Assembly (NCBI RefSeq): GCF_002902965.1
Contig: NZ_CP026106.1
Coordinates: forward strand, 620,001 to 684,000
Origin: Paraburkholderia hospita
GTDB lineage: Bacteria; Pseudomonadota; Gammaproteobacteria; Burkholderiales; Burkholderiaceae
Direction of reading: 5' to 3'
Length of the DNA stretch: 64,000 bases
A model generated the notes under the pieces. The model worked only from the letters and a program-made list of their open reading frames with translations. It was not told the origin of the DNA and ran no database searches. The translations under genes were made by a program, and so were the position numbers. This document shows, piece by piece, positions 9,755 through 18,853 of the stretch (its first letter is position 1; each line of letters opens with the position of its first letter).

Positions 9755-10406
9755 TGGGTGTGTATCCGGGAGAATGAAGGCGAGCGCTTGAAGCGATATA
9801 ACCAGCGTGACTGAGTATCGAAAGTTCGCGCTATCTATATCGGCCTCGAGTCAAAAAACTTAAATTCGAAGGCGGGCCCGCCATCGTGCGTACGCTGCCG
9901 TCCCCCGAACCCTTGAAGCATCGGATCTGTTTAATACCGACAGTGCCTTGGGGGTTGTGCACAAAGCCACTCTTGCGTTTGCGCAACGTGAAAGGCTGAC
10001 CGTTGGTGCCACAATGGTCATTGCACTTGCCGACCACCCATTTACATGCTCATTTTCCGACGAGCATCACCGCCATTCACACCAGCCGCGAAACGTCGTC
10101 TGTTCGTCCGCTTTCCGCGCGAATGCAGCCGCCTGGCGTTTGAACATAAAAGGCGGCGATGGGGCGCTTGCTGTCCACCAAACGAGCGCAAAGCGACCAT
10201 GCGACCCGATCGTATGCTTGACGTCAGCGTTGTTCACCATGACCACCGTTGGTCGATGGCCGCACCGGTGTCGGCAGTGGCGATGACTTATCTCACGAGG
10301 CACCAGAGGAATCCCGTGCGCTCTGGAAGCTGGCGTCGGTCTGTGCGCTGATGGCGGATTAGGGGGCCGGCGTCAACCCGTTGATCTACCGCTTTCCGGG
10401 TAATTC

Positions 10407-10432
10407 CCGCGATAACCAGGCAGTTATCGCGG
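10407..10432. repeat. Perfect 10-bp inverted repeat (hairpin)
   Basis: Arms CCGCGATAAC and GTTATCGCGG are perfectly complementary around a 6-nt loop (CAGGCA). No T-tract follows on either strand, so it is not a typical terminator. It could be a recombination site remnant or a regulatory hairpin. Confidence 0.6.
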
Positions 10433-10603
10433 CATATTGTTCTCCGTTGCGCGTTCAAAAAGGATATTGACGTGGACCTGATTCGCGGGCCGCTTGGCAG
10501 GACATTGAGCCATCCAGTCGATCAAAAAACACAGCCGTTAAGAAACGAATACTTATCTTAATAGTACGGTTTGGTTTCCCATTTTTCTGAAAATTTCACG
10601 CTT

Positions 10604-10639
10604 ACACAACTAAAGTTGTGTCTAAATTTCAACTAAAGT
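10604..10639. promoter_or_regulatory. Palindrome and direct repeats in AT-rich DNA
   Basis: ACACAACT and AGTTGTGT form a perfect inverted repeat with a 2-nt centre (10604-10621). CAACTAAAGT occurs twice (10607-10616 and 10630-10639) with starts 23 bp apart. The arrangement looks like operator sites near a promoter, but no gene clearly starts downstream. Confidence 0.4.
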
Positions 10640-11018
10640 GGTTGCTACCCGCGGTCTTCCCCGACCCCCGCCGAGGTGCCGTGCATATCAGGCGTCTTCG
10701 CCATGCAGATAGAGGGATGTCGTCGCGATGGATGGGGGGCGCAGGTTTTCGCGTACCGAGTCAGTTCCATCCTCGCGCCAGCGCGTGTGACGCGTGTGCA
10801 CCGCATTTTAGTGCGCTGGGCCGACGCGGCTTGTCGGCGATGACCCAATTGGGCCGGATGGCACGGGTGCGGGTCCAAAGGCCGCTTGGAGTGCCCAACC
10901 GACCCTCGAACGCCATCGATCTGCTTTCGATCATGTTCATACGAGTAGTAACACGCTTCGTCTATCTGGCGGTCATCCTCCAGCCAGATCAGCGGCCCCG
11001 TCGACCAGCGAGATCGCG

Positions 11019-11552
11019 CTAAGCGTCGTCGCTCGCTCGTTGGAATACATCGACAGTGGCCTCGATCGTCATGCGTGCCTTTTCGCGCCGTCTGCGCGCA
11101 AGTCGCTCCTCGCCGACACGCCGTTCGGGCTCACCGGCAAGCAAAGCGTGAATGTTGGGGAGCGTATAGATGGCGCCACGACTGCCCCAGGTACCGTCGG
11201 GAATCTCCGTCGGGAAGACCCAGACGCGCGATGCGACCTCTTCGAAGGGGCGGTTCTCCGCGCGGGCTACCGCTTCCGTGACTTCTTTCACCAGCTTCCT
11301 GCGTGATGCGTCAGTGTATTGCCCTTCAGGCGCCGACGGAATGATCCGGTAACGCGCCGCCTTCGACCGTTCCCCGCCGACGAATACGGCAGCAGGTCGA
11401 TGGAGATGAAGCACACTGACGCCCTGCGCAACTGGATTGCCGGGATCGTACCCTTCCACCCTGATCAGAATGTCAGTCAGCTCTTTGACCAGGCGTGCTT
11501 CGGCCTCAGGCGTCAGGGCATCTTCCGGCCACAGTGCATCGATCATTGGCAT
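11019..11552 (-). CDS. Tautomerase-superfamily protein (two fused 4-OT-like halves)
   Basis: A 177-residue protein. It begins Met-Pro, so removal of Met would expose the N-terminal proline that is the catalytic base in the tautomerase superfamily. Two beta-alpha-beta units are seen: residues 1-60, and about 75-130 with KLVKEVTEAVARA as the helix. This is like other long tautomerase members that arose by fusion of two 4-oxalocrotonate-tautomerase-like units. The C-terminal 40 residues are charged and helical. The start overlaps the end of the ohr gene by 10 bp, indicating one operon. Substrate unknown; the partner suggests a role under oxidant or aromatic stress. Confidence 0.75.
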   Translation of the reverse strand: MPMIDALWPEDALTPEAEARLVKELTDILIRVEGYDPGNPVAQGVSVLHLHRPAAVFVGGERSKAARYRIIPSAPEGQYTDASRRKLVKEVTEAVARAENRPFEEVASRVWVFPTEIPDGTWGSRGAIYTLPNIHALLAGEPERRVGEERLARRRREKARMTIEATVDVFQRASDDA

Positions 11553-11986
11553 TTCACTACCCCTTCAGTCTGAATGAGCGCGATTACGACATTGATGTTG
11601 CCGCGCGTAGCCTTGGAATACGGACAGGTCTGATGTGCCCGGTCCACCAGCGCCTGAGCGACGTCACGCGGCAAGCCGGGAAGGCTCACGTTCAAACGCG
11701 CCGCGAGAAAGTAGCCGCCGTCAGTCGTCCCGAAATCAATTTCGGCGTCGACACTCGTTTCGGCCGGCAGCGTGACGTTCAAGGCGCGTGCGGCGCCGCC
11801 CATTGCGCCAATAAAGCATGCCGACCAGCCGGCGCCGAACAGCTGCTCGGGATTCGTCCCGGCGCCTGCGGAACCCGGTCGCGAAAGCTTGATGTCGAGG
11901 CGGCCGTCCGAACTGCGCGCGGCCCCTTCGCGGCCCCCCGTCGCATGGACCTTGCCTGTGTACAGCACGTTTTCGATTCGAGTCAT
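11543..11986 (-). CDS. Organic hydroperoxide resistance protein (Ohr/OsmC family)
   Basis: A 147-residue thiol peroxidase that reduces organic hydroperoxides. The two reactive cysteines are seen in GWSACFIGAM and AHQTCPYSKAT, the hallmark pair of Ohr. Other family signs are the NPEQLFGAGW block and the C-terminal NINVVIALI strand. Length matches Ohr rather than OsmC. GGAG lies about nine bases upstream of ATG 11984-11986. It leads a two-gene operon with a tautomerase. An OhrR regulator was not seen nearby. Confidence 0.9.
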   Translation of the reverse strand: MTRIENVLYTGKVHATGGREGAARSSDGRLDIKLSRPGSAGAGTNPEQLFGAGWSACFIGAMGGAARALNVTLPAETSVDAEIDFGTTDGGYFLAARLNVSLPGLPRDVAQALVDRAHQTCPYSKATRGNINVVIALIQTEGVVKCQ

Positions 11987-12301
11987 GGTGGTTTGCTCCA
12001 GTTGGTCAATGGAAGTATTGAAGTGCGCAGATGTATTCCGCGTTTGTCGGAAAGCTGCGGCTTTGGAATCTCGGGTATCAATCAGCGTTGCAGATACCGT
12101 GCGCTACACGGCCGCGGCGCGCCAGATCCAGCGAATGCAACACCGGGCTGCGCACGGTAACTGCGGGTGTTGCACACCTATCCTGTTCGTCATAAGGTCT
12201 ACGAACGGATAGGGCGGCGTCGCGCGTGATGGCGAGTGGCAGACGGGTGATGCTCCGTGATATGGTGCGCGAGGGGCACCGTTCCCGACTTCCCGGTATG
12301 C
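11987..12301. other. Intergenic region upstream of ohr
   Basis: About 315 bases between the ohr start and the stop of an SDR gene. It presumably holds the ohr promoter. No convincing operator or gene was recognised. Confidence 0.35.
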
Positions 12302-13012
12302 TCAGTGGCCAGCACTCTGGCCGCCGTCCACGTGCAGGATCTCGCCCGTGACGAACGACGCGGAGTCGAGATACAGCACTGCATTGACGATGTCGCTCAT
12401 CTCGCCCATGTGGCCGACGGGATGCAGCGAACCCAGTGCTTCGTGCGTTTCCGGCGCGTGCATCGGCGACTTGATGATGCCGGGCGATACAGCGTTCGCG
12501 CGGATGCCCGACTTCGCGTATTCGATCGCGAGCGACTTCGTTGCGGCGTTCAGGCCGCCCTTGGTCAGCGACGCGAGAACCGACGGCACGCCCGAGATTG
12601 CGTGATCGACGAGGCTCGTCGAGATCTGCAGGACGTGGCCGCTCTTGTTCTTTTCCATCTCGGCGATGGCGAGCTGCGTGATATGGAAGAAGCCGTTCAC
12701 GTTCACGTTCATCACGGCCGCGTAGTCTTCGGTGGTGTATTGCGTGAACGGCTTGGCGATGAAGATGCCCGCGTTGTTGATCAGCGTGTCGACGCGGCCA
12801 AAGCGCTTTACGGCTTCCGAAACGGCGCGCTGTGCCACTTCGCGGTCGCCGATGTCGCCGGCGATCGTCACGACGTTCGGGTCTTCGGAAGGTTTGATCG
12901 AGCGTGCTACCGCGAGGACGCGATAGCCTTGCTCGCGGAAGCCCTTGACGATCTCAGCGCCAATGCCTTGCGATGCACCCGTGACGATAGCGACCTTTTG
13001 CGAATTGCTCAT
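12302..13012 (-). CDS. SDR-family oxidoreductase lacking the catalytic tyrosine
   Basis: A 236-residue short-chain dehydrogenase/reductase fold protein. The nucleotide-binding glycine motif TGASQGIG (11-18), NNAG (79-82) and NVNVNGFF are all present. The C-terminus ends HVDGGQSAGH in family style. In a normal SDR the active site is Tyr-x-x-x-Lys. Here the lysine is K151 but the residue four before it is Ala147 (GVPSVLASLTKGG). The protein may therefore be catalytically altered, bind cofactor only, or belong to a divergent subfamily with this change. AGAGG precedes ATG 13010-13012. It stands alone between two intergenic regions. Confidence 0.85.
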   Translation of the reverse strand: MSNSQKVAIVTGASQGIGAEIVKGFREQGYRVLAVARSIKPSEDPNVVTIAGDIGDREVAQRAVSEAVKRFGRVDTLINNAGIFIAKPFTQYTTEDYAAVMNVNVNGFFHITQLAIAEMEKNKSGHVLQISTSLVDHAISGVPSVLASLTKGGLNAATKSLAIEYAKSGIRANAVSPGIIKSPMHAPETHEALGSLHPVGHMGEMSDIVNAVLYLDSASFVTGEILHVDGGQSAGH

Positions 13013-13416
13013 GATTGACCTCTGAAAGTGTGTTTGGCTTGCGTCGGAATCGACAGCGCCGTTAGGTCGTCAATCTAAGCTCCCTCGACCCGGTTGCGTA
13101 CACCCGCAATGGACAAACAGTTGTAATCGCCAGGAACAGATGCAGTTGGTGTGTCCGTACACTTCAAGCGCTGCCGAAGGGAAAATGTCCTCGGACGGCG
13201 CGACCAGTTTCGGCAGCGACGCGTGGGTGCTCGAACGAACCAAGGTGCGGTCGCTGATGTCGCATCGGTTTGCGCGACCGGTTTGGGTCACGTGTTGGCG
13301 ACCCCAGAAGACCCCGAGCCGCAGGCGGTTATGTGAGGTGCATGGGGCAGTGGTCGGCCAGCAGCGGCTGTTAGACAACGTGATCGCGCAGAAAAGTTCC
13401 AGGTGCGTCTCTAAGG
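13013..13416. other. Intergenic region, no gene supported
   Basis: About 400 bases between two minus-strand genes. Short frames here have no ribosome site or similarity that I recognise. It presumably carries the SDR promoter. Confidence 0.35.
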
Positions 13417-15318
13417 CTACTTGAGTATTCCGTCGTGGAACTGCCCAAGGCTGACTCTCGCCAGATCAAAGGCCAGATGCGTCACGTAGCCAATTGCGGT
13501 TTGTGGCGAGTCGCTCGCATCGATACTGTTGGGTCTGAGCAGAAGGCGTGGACCGCGCTCCGCACCGGCAATCTTTCCGACGGGTGAGTAGACGCCGGTC
13601 ACACAGAGACCGAGCTGCACGGCACGGAGACAGCCCGTCTCGAGCGCTTCCCTGAGTCCATCCATGCTACTCGCAGGTACATTGAGCGATGCCCACCATA
13701 GATCCGGTTCATGCAACTCATCGTCCTGGCGGTTGAATCCGACTCTGGCGGTACCCAAGGGAATATCGGAGAAGGCCGTACCGAGCGATTCTTGCAGGCT
13801 GCGAAGCCCATCGTGGTCTGCGCTGCTGATCTCGCGGCTCGCAAAGGTAAGGTGGACCGCGGGGGTGGTGATCCAGGGCTCACCAATGATCGACAACTCG
13901 CCGTCGTCCAGAGACACGGTGCCGCAGATGGTGGTTGAAAGGGCAGCATGGGCCGCCCCGGTGACGGGCTCCAGCTGGCGCATGACACGGAGATCCTGCA
14001 GATGAAGCCAGATCGATCCCTTCAGTTTGAACGTCGAGATACTCCCATCGTCCCCCAACCATTCAAGCGCATTTTGGCCGGCGGTCCGAATAATGACGCT
14101 GCGAGGCCGGTCGGTCTCGCCGGTCGCCAATCCGGCAGATTTCTCGGTTTCGAAGCGTTCGTCACTACGTGGCGACATGTCCGGCAATTGCCGCCCAACG
14201 TCTCCAGTTGCCGTCACGTTATCGAGTATGTCCTGACGCATGCGAACGACGGCGCGCTGTCCATCCGACGGACATCTCGTCCCCGGCGCTGTTCGCGCTG
14301 TGTCGTGCGATAACGGTGGAATTTCCTGCGGGTTCCGTAGGTCACGAAACGGGCCGGGTGGGTCAATAAAACTGCCCCACGCCGGCATCAGACGAGTCAA
14401 CAGGTTGCCGTACGGCACGAGCAGCGGCATGAACGCGATTGCCACGAAAACGTTGAACAGCGTATGAAAGTCGGCGACTACCCGCCCGTTGTCCGGCTCG
14501 ATTACGACCATCATGCGGCCAATCGGCACCAGCGCTGCGAGCACTATAGCGACGCCCACTAACAATATCAGCAGGATTCCAACCGGGACACGCCGCGACG
14601 ACGGTTCGCCTGGCGCCGCGCGGTCAAGCACTGGCCGGGCGGCCGTACCGAGATTCGCGCCTAGAACAAGGGCGAATGCCGTATCGGGCGGCACGACGTT
14701 CTTTGCACAGAGCGACGCTATCAGCAGCACGGCGGCCACGTTCGACTCCGCCGCCCAGCTCAGGCTTGCGGCCAGCATCATGTCGACCACCGGCATCGTG
14801 GACGCAGCGCCCAAAACCATCCGAAGGCTGGGAGCATCTTCGTAGTCCGTCATCAGATCGAGCAGCGCATGCAGCCCGAGCAGCATGATCCCAAGCCCGA
14901 TGAATGCTCGCCCCAGATCATGGGCGCGAGAATTCGACGCCTTCCTGAACATCAGGACGCCAACAAGGATAAGCGCGGGAGAGATAGCGGGCTGATCGAC
15001 AACCAGCAGTATCTGGACGACCAGGGTCGCACCTATATTCGCGCCGAGTACCGCTGCAAGTGGCGGTGCAAGGTCGGCCGGACGCGCGATAGCGGCACGC
15101 TCGGTCATCCATCCCATCACCGTGCTGCTCTGCTGGATAACGGATACGCCCATACCACCCAGAAAAGCATGTCCACGATCGCGCAGCGCACGCACGAGCA
15201 ACGGCTCGAAGACCGGGTTCAACGCCCGGTATATGCCCGTCTGGAACATCTGCACACCCAGTAGCAGTAGCGCGACGGAGCCGGCGAGATCGATAAGGGT
15301 AAAGGTCTGCATTGGCAT
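13417..15318 (-). CDS. Na/Pi-cotransporter family protein with unusual C-terminal domain
   Basis: Membrane transporter of about 633 residues. The N-terminal 310 residues carry the duplicated signatures of sodium-dependent phosphate cotransporters (NptA/PF02690): VSVIQQSSTVMGW and GANIGATL in the first half, and GANLGTAARP in the second, among hydrophobic helices. The C-terminal half is soluble. It is not the helical PhoU domain usually fused to bacterial members. It contains a beta-rich region (SIWLHLQDLRVMRQLEPVTG, GEPWITTPAVHLTFASREIS) that I do not recognise. The start is uncertain: ATG 15316-15318 is used, but a TTG at 15337-15339 with AAGGAC upstream is also possible. Confidence 0.75.
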   Translation of the reverse strand: MPMQTFTLIDLAGSVALLLLGVQMFQTGIYRALNPVFEPLLVRALRDRGHAFLGGMGVSVIQQSSTVMGWMTERAAIARPADLAPPLAAVLGANIGATLVVQILLVVDQPAISPALILVGVLMFRKASNSRAHDLGRAFIGLGIMLLGLHALLDLMTDYEDAPSLRMVLGAASTMPVVDMMLAASLSWAAESNVAAVLLIASLCAKNVVPPDTAFALVLGANLGTAARPVLDRAAPGEPSSRRVPVGILLILLVGVAIVLAALVPIGRMMVVIEPDNGRVVADFHTLFNVFVAIAFMPLLVPYGNLLTRLMPAWGSFIDPPGPFRDLRNPQEIPPLSHDTARTAPGTRCPSDGQRAVVRMRQDILDNVTATGDVGRQLPDMSPRSDERFETEKSAGLATGETDRPRSVIIRTAGQNALEWLGDDGSISTFKLKGSIWLHLQDLRVMRQLEPVTGAAHAALSTTICGTVSLDDGELSIIGEPWITTPAVHLTFASREISSADHDGLRSLQESLGTAFSDIPLGTARVGFNRQDDELHEPDLWWASLNVPASSMDGLREALETGCLRAVQLGLCVTGVYSPVGKIAGAERGPRLLLRPNSIDASDSPQTAIGYVTHLAFDLARVSLGQFHDGILK

Positions 15319-15684
15319 GGCGACTCGTGCTTCCCGCAATTGTCCTTGCCACTCCTGTCTGACGCGCCGACACCTCAGAAAAGGGCTTGAGGCGGATCAG
15401 GGCTGAACAACCGACAACGCACAACCGAACAGAATTTTCCACGAGACTGCGCGCGCAATACGTGCGCCAACGAACAGCGCAATCAGTTGTTTGGGCTAAC
15501 CGGCGAAATAGACGGGTTAATGGGGTGCCCCGGTCGAAACTACCGTGCTGAGAGCGCGAGCTCTTCGCTGCCAGATGCTCTGAGATCGATCATGGGTTCC
15601 GCGAAAAACGAATGGTTGTGCCAGATGGGGCCATGATTCGGACCCGGAACGCCTGAACGGTGAGTAGTGGGGACGTAGAGAACC
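15319..15684. other. Intergenic region
   Basis: About 365 bases upstream of the Na/Pi-type transporter. No gene or clear regulatory motif was recognised beyond a possible weak ribosome site at its edge. Confidence 0.35.
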
Positions 15685-16008
15685 TCAAAACGTGTCAATC
15701 CGTTCCAGAAGACGATGCAGGCGCTGCTGCTGTTTTGGAGCCAGTCCGGTTGTAGAGGAGGCCTGGAGAACCCGGTCACGCCAGTATGTCCGGGAAAATA
15801 GTGAGCTTGCACCGTCGGTATCAAGCACGGTTTCCAGGTGGGCGATTGCAGCGTCGATATCACGGAAGGTGTATGGACTGGGATTGCGTGTCTTGCTATT
15901 ACCTGAAGCCATGACCACGTTTAGGTTGTTATTTAGGTTATATGGATTACTAATTAGATCCGCGTTATCAGAACGGTGAGCCACAAAATAATACGATCGG
16001 CCGTTCAT
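15685..16008 (-). CDS. Small hypothetical protein
   Basis: A 107-residue soluble protein with no signal peptide. The N-terminal half is polar and Asn-rich (NPYNLNNNLNVVMASGNSKT) and the C-terminal half is helical and basic (KQQQRLHRLLERIDTF). A GAGGAA ribosome site lies six bases before ATG 16006-16008, which supports it as a real gene. The DNA is AT-richer than that of its neighbours, suggesting recent acquisition. I do not recognise the family. Confidence 0.55.
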   Translation of the reverse strand: MNGRSYYFVAHRSDNADLISNPYNLNNNLNVVMASGNSKTRNPSPYTFRDIDAAIAHLETVLDTDGASSLFSRTYWRDRVLQASSTTGLAPKQQQRLHRLLERIDTF

Positions 16009-16226
16009 GGATTTCCTCAGACGACATCTTCCCCAGCGACGGATTTCGAGGGTACTTCATGGCGGAAATCGATACGTCTGCTGATTGTTGCAATGCAACA
16101 GGTTTCTGATTCTAAGGGACCGCGTGTGATTGTCAAATCCTTAGATACATGGCGACCGCGTCGGGAAAGAGAGGACGTCGGTCATCCTTGTGCCATCCCT
16201 TCAGGCGCGGGTCGTTTGGGCCGTTA

Positions 16227-16246
16227 AACAGATTGGGGAATCTGTT
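16227..16246. repeat. Perfect inverted repeat upstream of chemoreceptor remnant
   Basis: AACAGATT and AATCTGTT flank a GGGG loop. It lies about 45 bases before the remnant's start codon, so it may be a former operator or hairpin in its leader. Confidence 0.45.
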
Positions 16247-16290
16247 GGTATATCGCGACGCCGACCCGTCGCGATTTCTGAGGGTAAGTG

Positions 16291-16398
16291 ATGAAGCAGA
16301 CTGTGAGCCTGTTCAAGGACCTGCGCATCGGCGCGCGTCTCACGTTTTCATTTCTTACTGGTGTAAGCCAGCAGAACGCTTCGGCACACTTGTCCTGA
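16291..16398 (+). pseudogene. Truncated methyl-accepting chemotaxis protein, N-terminal remnant
   Basis: ATG 16291 has a GAGGG site upstream. The first 25 codons read MKQTVSLFKDLRIGARLTFS and continue FLTGV, which is the typical start of a chemoreceptor: a short basic head (FKDLRIGARL) leading into the first membrane helix. After about codon 25 the similarity stops and the frame ends at codon 35, with no membrane helix, HAMP or signalling domain. The break near 16365 marks an old deletion or insertion junction. Judged from pattern only. Confidence 0.5.
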
Positions 16399-17258
16399 CC
16401 ACGACGTCTTGACGGCGACTTTCGCAAACGGCTCCGTGCCGACGGTCCATTTCGAGGCGGGTAAATGCAACGACTATGGCGTGTGGCTCGACATTATAGG
16501 CAGCACGGGCGACTTCAAAATCTAAGACCCGACCTGAAGATCTCACCACGGCTGGCCGTCCGCCGTAATTCTGATCGGAGTGAGATGATGAGAAGGTGCC
16601 GCTGTCTGATCAATTCGTAATGCTAAACGCCTTTTTAGCGGGGCAGGACATTGCGGCGCAGGGAAATCATGCTCCATGGTCCGGTTTAGGAAATTTTTGC
16701 ACTTTTCAAAAGCGGTGGACGAGCGTCGCGTCGGAAACTGAGCCGCTGGATCAGCGTCGTACACGTCCGGCTTCAGATGCCGTGTGGCGGCCGGGTCGAA
16801 CTTCCAATCAGGGACGTGCGGTATCGGCCGGTCGTTCGATGCACGCTGCAGACAGAAGCGCTGCTCGGTCGGAGGGGTTCCAGTCCGAAGCACTATGCCT
16901 GGTAGCGGCGTAGGTGATTTGATAGGTTGAAAGTCATTCATGTACGGCCGTTCAAAACCAAAGGACAGTTCTGTGCGATTCGGCTCGTCAGGGAGACAGG
17001 GATTTGATACGACCACGCGCAATAGCGAAAAACATCTAAAGCTAATTGGGGATCGAGCCGCATATGTTGGGCAGTGGAATTGATGAGCTATTTGAGTACC
17101 ACATCACGTCGGTACTGACTCATAAAGCAGTCGGCGAAAATCTTGGTAACTTGATTGTCCGCGACATAGCGATGGCGATACCATAATCTGATAAATCTAA
17201 GAGAGTCGAGAACGGTCCTGTCCAGCCTATCTGTCTCGACCAACGTCCATTCAACCCA

Positions 17259-18005
17259 TCAGCCCAAAAACTCCAGCGCGCCCGTGCTCAGGTTATACAT
17301 CGCGCCGACGATCTTGATCGTGCCCTGGCTTTCCATTTCGGCCAGCACGGGACTATCGCGACGTATGTTGCCGATCGTCAGTTCGACGTTCTTGCGCGCC
17401 ACGGCATTCACGAACGCGTAGTTCGTTGCGGAGCGCTCGCCGTTGTACTCGGTGGCCTGCACGGCGGGTTTGATCTTGTCGAGCAGCGCGGTGAGATTGC
17501 CCAGCTCGGCGTTCGCAATGGCGCCCTTGATCGCGCCGCAAGCCGTGTGGCCCATCACGACGACGACCTTCGCGCCCGACAGCTTGCACGCAAACTCGAT
17601 GCTGCCGAGGATGTCGGTGTTCTCGACGTTGCCCGCAACGCGGCAGTTGAAGATGTCGCCGATACCGAGGTCCATGATGACTTCGGCGGGTGCGCGTGAA
17701 TCGATGCAGCTCAGCAGCACGGCGGCGGGATATTGCCCCGCTGCGCTCGCGCGTTGCTCGCGCAAATAGTTGCGCGGCTTTCGCTCGCCCTTCTGGAAGC
17801 GAGCGTTGCCCTGTTTCATATCGTCGATGATTTCTTGCGGCGACATCCGGTCGCGCTGCGCCCGGGTCAGCGCATCGGCGCGTGCCACGCCGGACAGGAA
17901 CGTGATCTGGGCAAAGCCTGCAACGGCCGCAGCGCCCGTCAACCGGAGAAATTGCCGGCGGCCCGAGCCTTTGTACTGTCGTGGATATTCATACGTATTG
18001 CACAT
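17259..18005 (-). CDS. Exported beta-class carbonic anhydrase
   Basis: Zinc enzyme of about 248 residues that interconverts CO2 and bicarbonate. The beta-class zinc ligands and dyad are visible: CIDSR (Cys, with Asp-Arg) and HTACG (His and Cys). It has a twin-arginine leader (SGRRQFLRLTGAAAVAGFAQ), so it is probably exported through the Tat system and acts in the periplasm. The start is not certain: ATG 18003-18005 is used, with a TTG eight codons upstream as the alternative; neither has a strong ribosome site. It is divergent from the YheO-type regulator gene. Confidence 0.9.
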   Translation of the reverse strand: MCNTYEYPRQYKGSGRRQFLRLTGAAAVAGFAQITFLSGVARADALTRAQRDRMSPQEIIDDMKQGNARFQKGERKPRNYLREQRASAAGQYPAAVLLSCIDSRAPAEVIMDLGIGDIFNCRVAGNVENTDILGSIEFACKLSGAKVVVVMGHTACGAIKGAIANAELGNLTALLDKIKPAVQATEYNGERSATNYAFVNAVARKNVELTIGNIRRDSPVLAEMESQGTIKIVGAMYNLSTGALEFLG

Positions 18006-18196
18006 GAACGGGCTCACTGGTTTTTGCAACGTCGTTATGACTCAAGGCACTGCGTTCGATGCGTCACGCATGAGTCGAATATAGGCGATGCCGGATTGCG
18101 TTCAAGAGAAATGAAACCACACGACGCTTTCGTTCGCTACGCCTTGCGACCGTAAGTGACTGTACAATATGGTTAATTTTAGATAAAACGTCTATC

Positions 18197-18829
18197 ATGA
18201 GAAAAAGTGTGTTGGAGCGGGAGCAGGCGTCGCTTCTCGATCAGGTGAAGCAGATCGCCGACGGTCTGGGGCAGACGTTCGCCCCATTTTGCGAAGTCGT
18301 CGTCCACGATCTGCGCGACCCGGGGCATGCGATTCTCGCGATTCACAACAACCTGTCCGGGCGCGCGGTCGGTGACCCGGCAACGGAACTCGGACTCGCG
18401 CGGATCGCGGACGAAGACTATCCGCAGTTGCTGACCAACTATCCGAACCAGTTCGGCGACGGCCGCCGGGCGAAGAGCACGTCGGTCGGGATCAAGGATT
18501 CATCGGGACGCTATGTCGCCGCGTTGTGTCTGAACGTCGACCTGAATCTGTTTCGCGGCATTCAGAACGTATTGGAGCAGTTCTGCACGGCTTCAGGCGT
18601 CGGTGCAAAAGAATCGCTCGATCCAGCGAATGCCGAGGCGATCCGGGAGCGGATCGACCAGTACGCGATGTCGCTGTCCACCACGCCGCAGGCGCTGAAG
18701 ACGGAGCATCGGCGTGCGTTGATGCAGGAGTTGAAGCAGGCGGGCTTTCTGGAGGTGCGCAAGTCGATGGAAATCATTGCTGCGCACCTGGGCGTATCGC
18801 GTGCGACGGTGTACAACGATACGAAGTGA
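18197..18829 (+). CDS. YheO/DauR-type PAS-HTH transcriptional regulator
   Basis: A 210-residue DNA-binding protein. The N-terminal two thirds (about residues 15-125) is a YheO-like PAS domain (GLGQTFAPFCEVVVHDLRDP, later GRYVAALCLNVD). The C-terminus is a helix-turn-helix (FLEVRKSMEIIAAHLGVSRA then TVYND). The best known relative, DauR of Pseudomonas, controls D-amino acid catabolism. This one is convergent with a D-threo-3-hydroxyaspartate dehydratase gene 25 bp downstream, which fits a D-amino-acid role. No Shine-Dalgarno sequence is apparent before ATG 18197, so the start is less sure or the message is leaderless. Confidence 0.8.
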   Translation: MRKSVLEREQASLLDQVKQIADGLGQTFAPFCEVVVHDLRDPGHAILAIHNNLSGRAVGDPATELGLARIADEDYPQLLTNYPNQFGDGRRAKSTSVGIKDSSGRYVAALCLNVDLNLFRGIQNVLEQFCTASGVGAKESLDPANAEAIRERIDQYAMSLSTTPQALKTEHRRALMQELKQAGFLEVRKSMEIIAAHLGVSRATVYNDTK

Positions 18830-18853
18830 CGCGGCCTTGCGGCTTCCGTCCGC

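Larger units (their letters stand above)
9755..11018. other. 1.26-kb gene-poor region
   Basis: No open frame is convincing; the longest (about 130 codons) lack ribosome sites and family signatures. The stretch holds a 10-bp-stem hairpin (10407-10432) and an AT-rich segment (10540-10640) with a palindrome and direct repeats, listed separately. It looks like decayed or regulatory DNA. Confidence 0.45.
16009..17258. other. 1.25-kb degenerate region
   Basis: No intact gene is supported. A truncated chemoreceptor start lies at 16291-16398. Just after it, in another frame, 16406-16525 reads as a short protein-like tail (VPTVHFEAGKCNDYGVWLD...) ending in a stop, perhaps a second gene fragment. The minus-strand frame at 16543-17022 has no ribosome site or domain. 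Composition is uneven. The region looks like the scar of rearrangements. Confidence 0.5.

Noticed and set aside
10407..10432. The 10-bp hairpin as a transcription terminator
   Set aside because: No T-tract follows on either strand and no gene ends close by.
16543..17022. A 159-codon minus-strand frame
   Set aside because: No ribosome site, no family signature, and composition like random high-GC DNA; it lies in a degenerate region.
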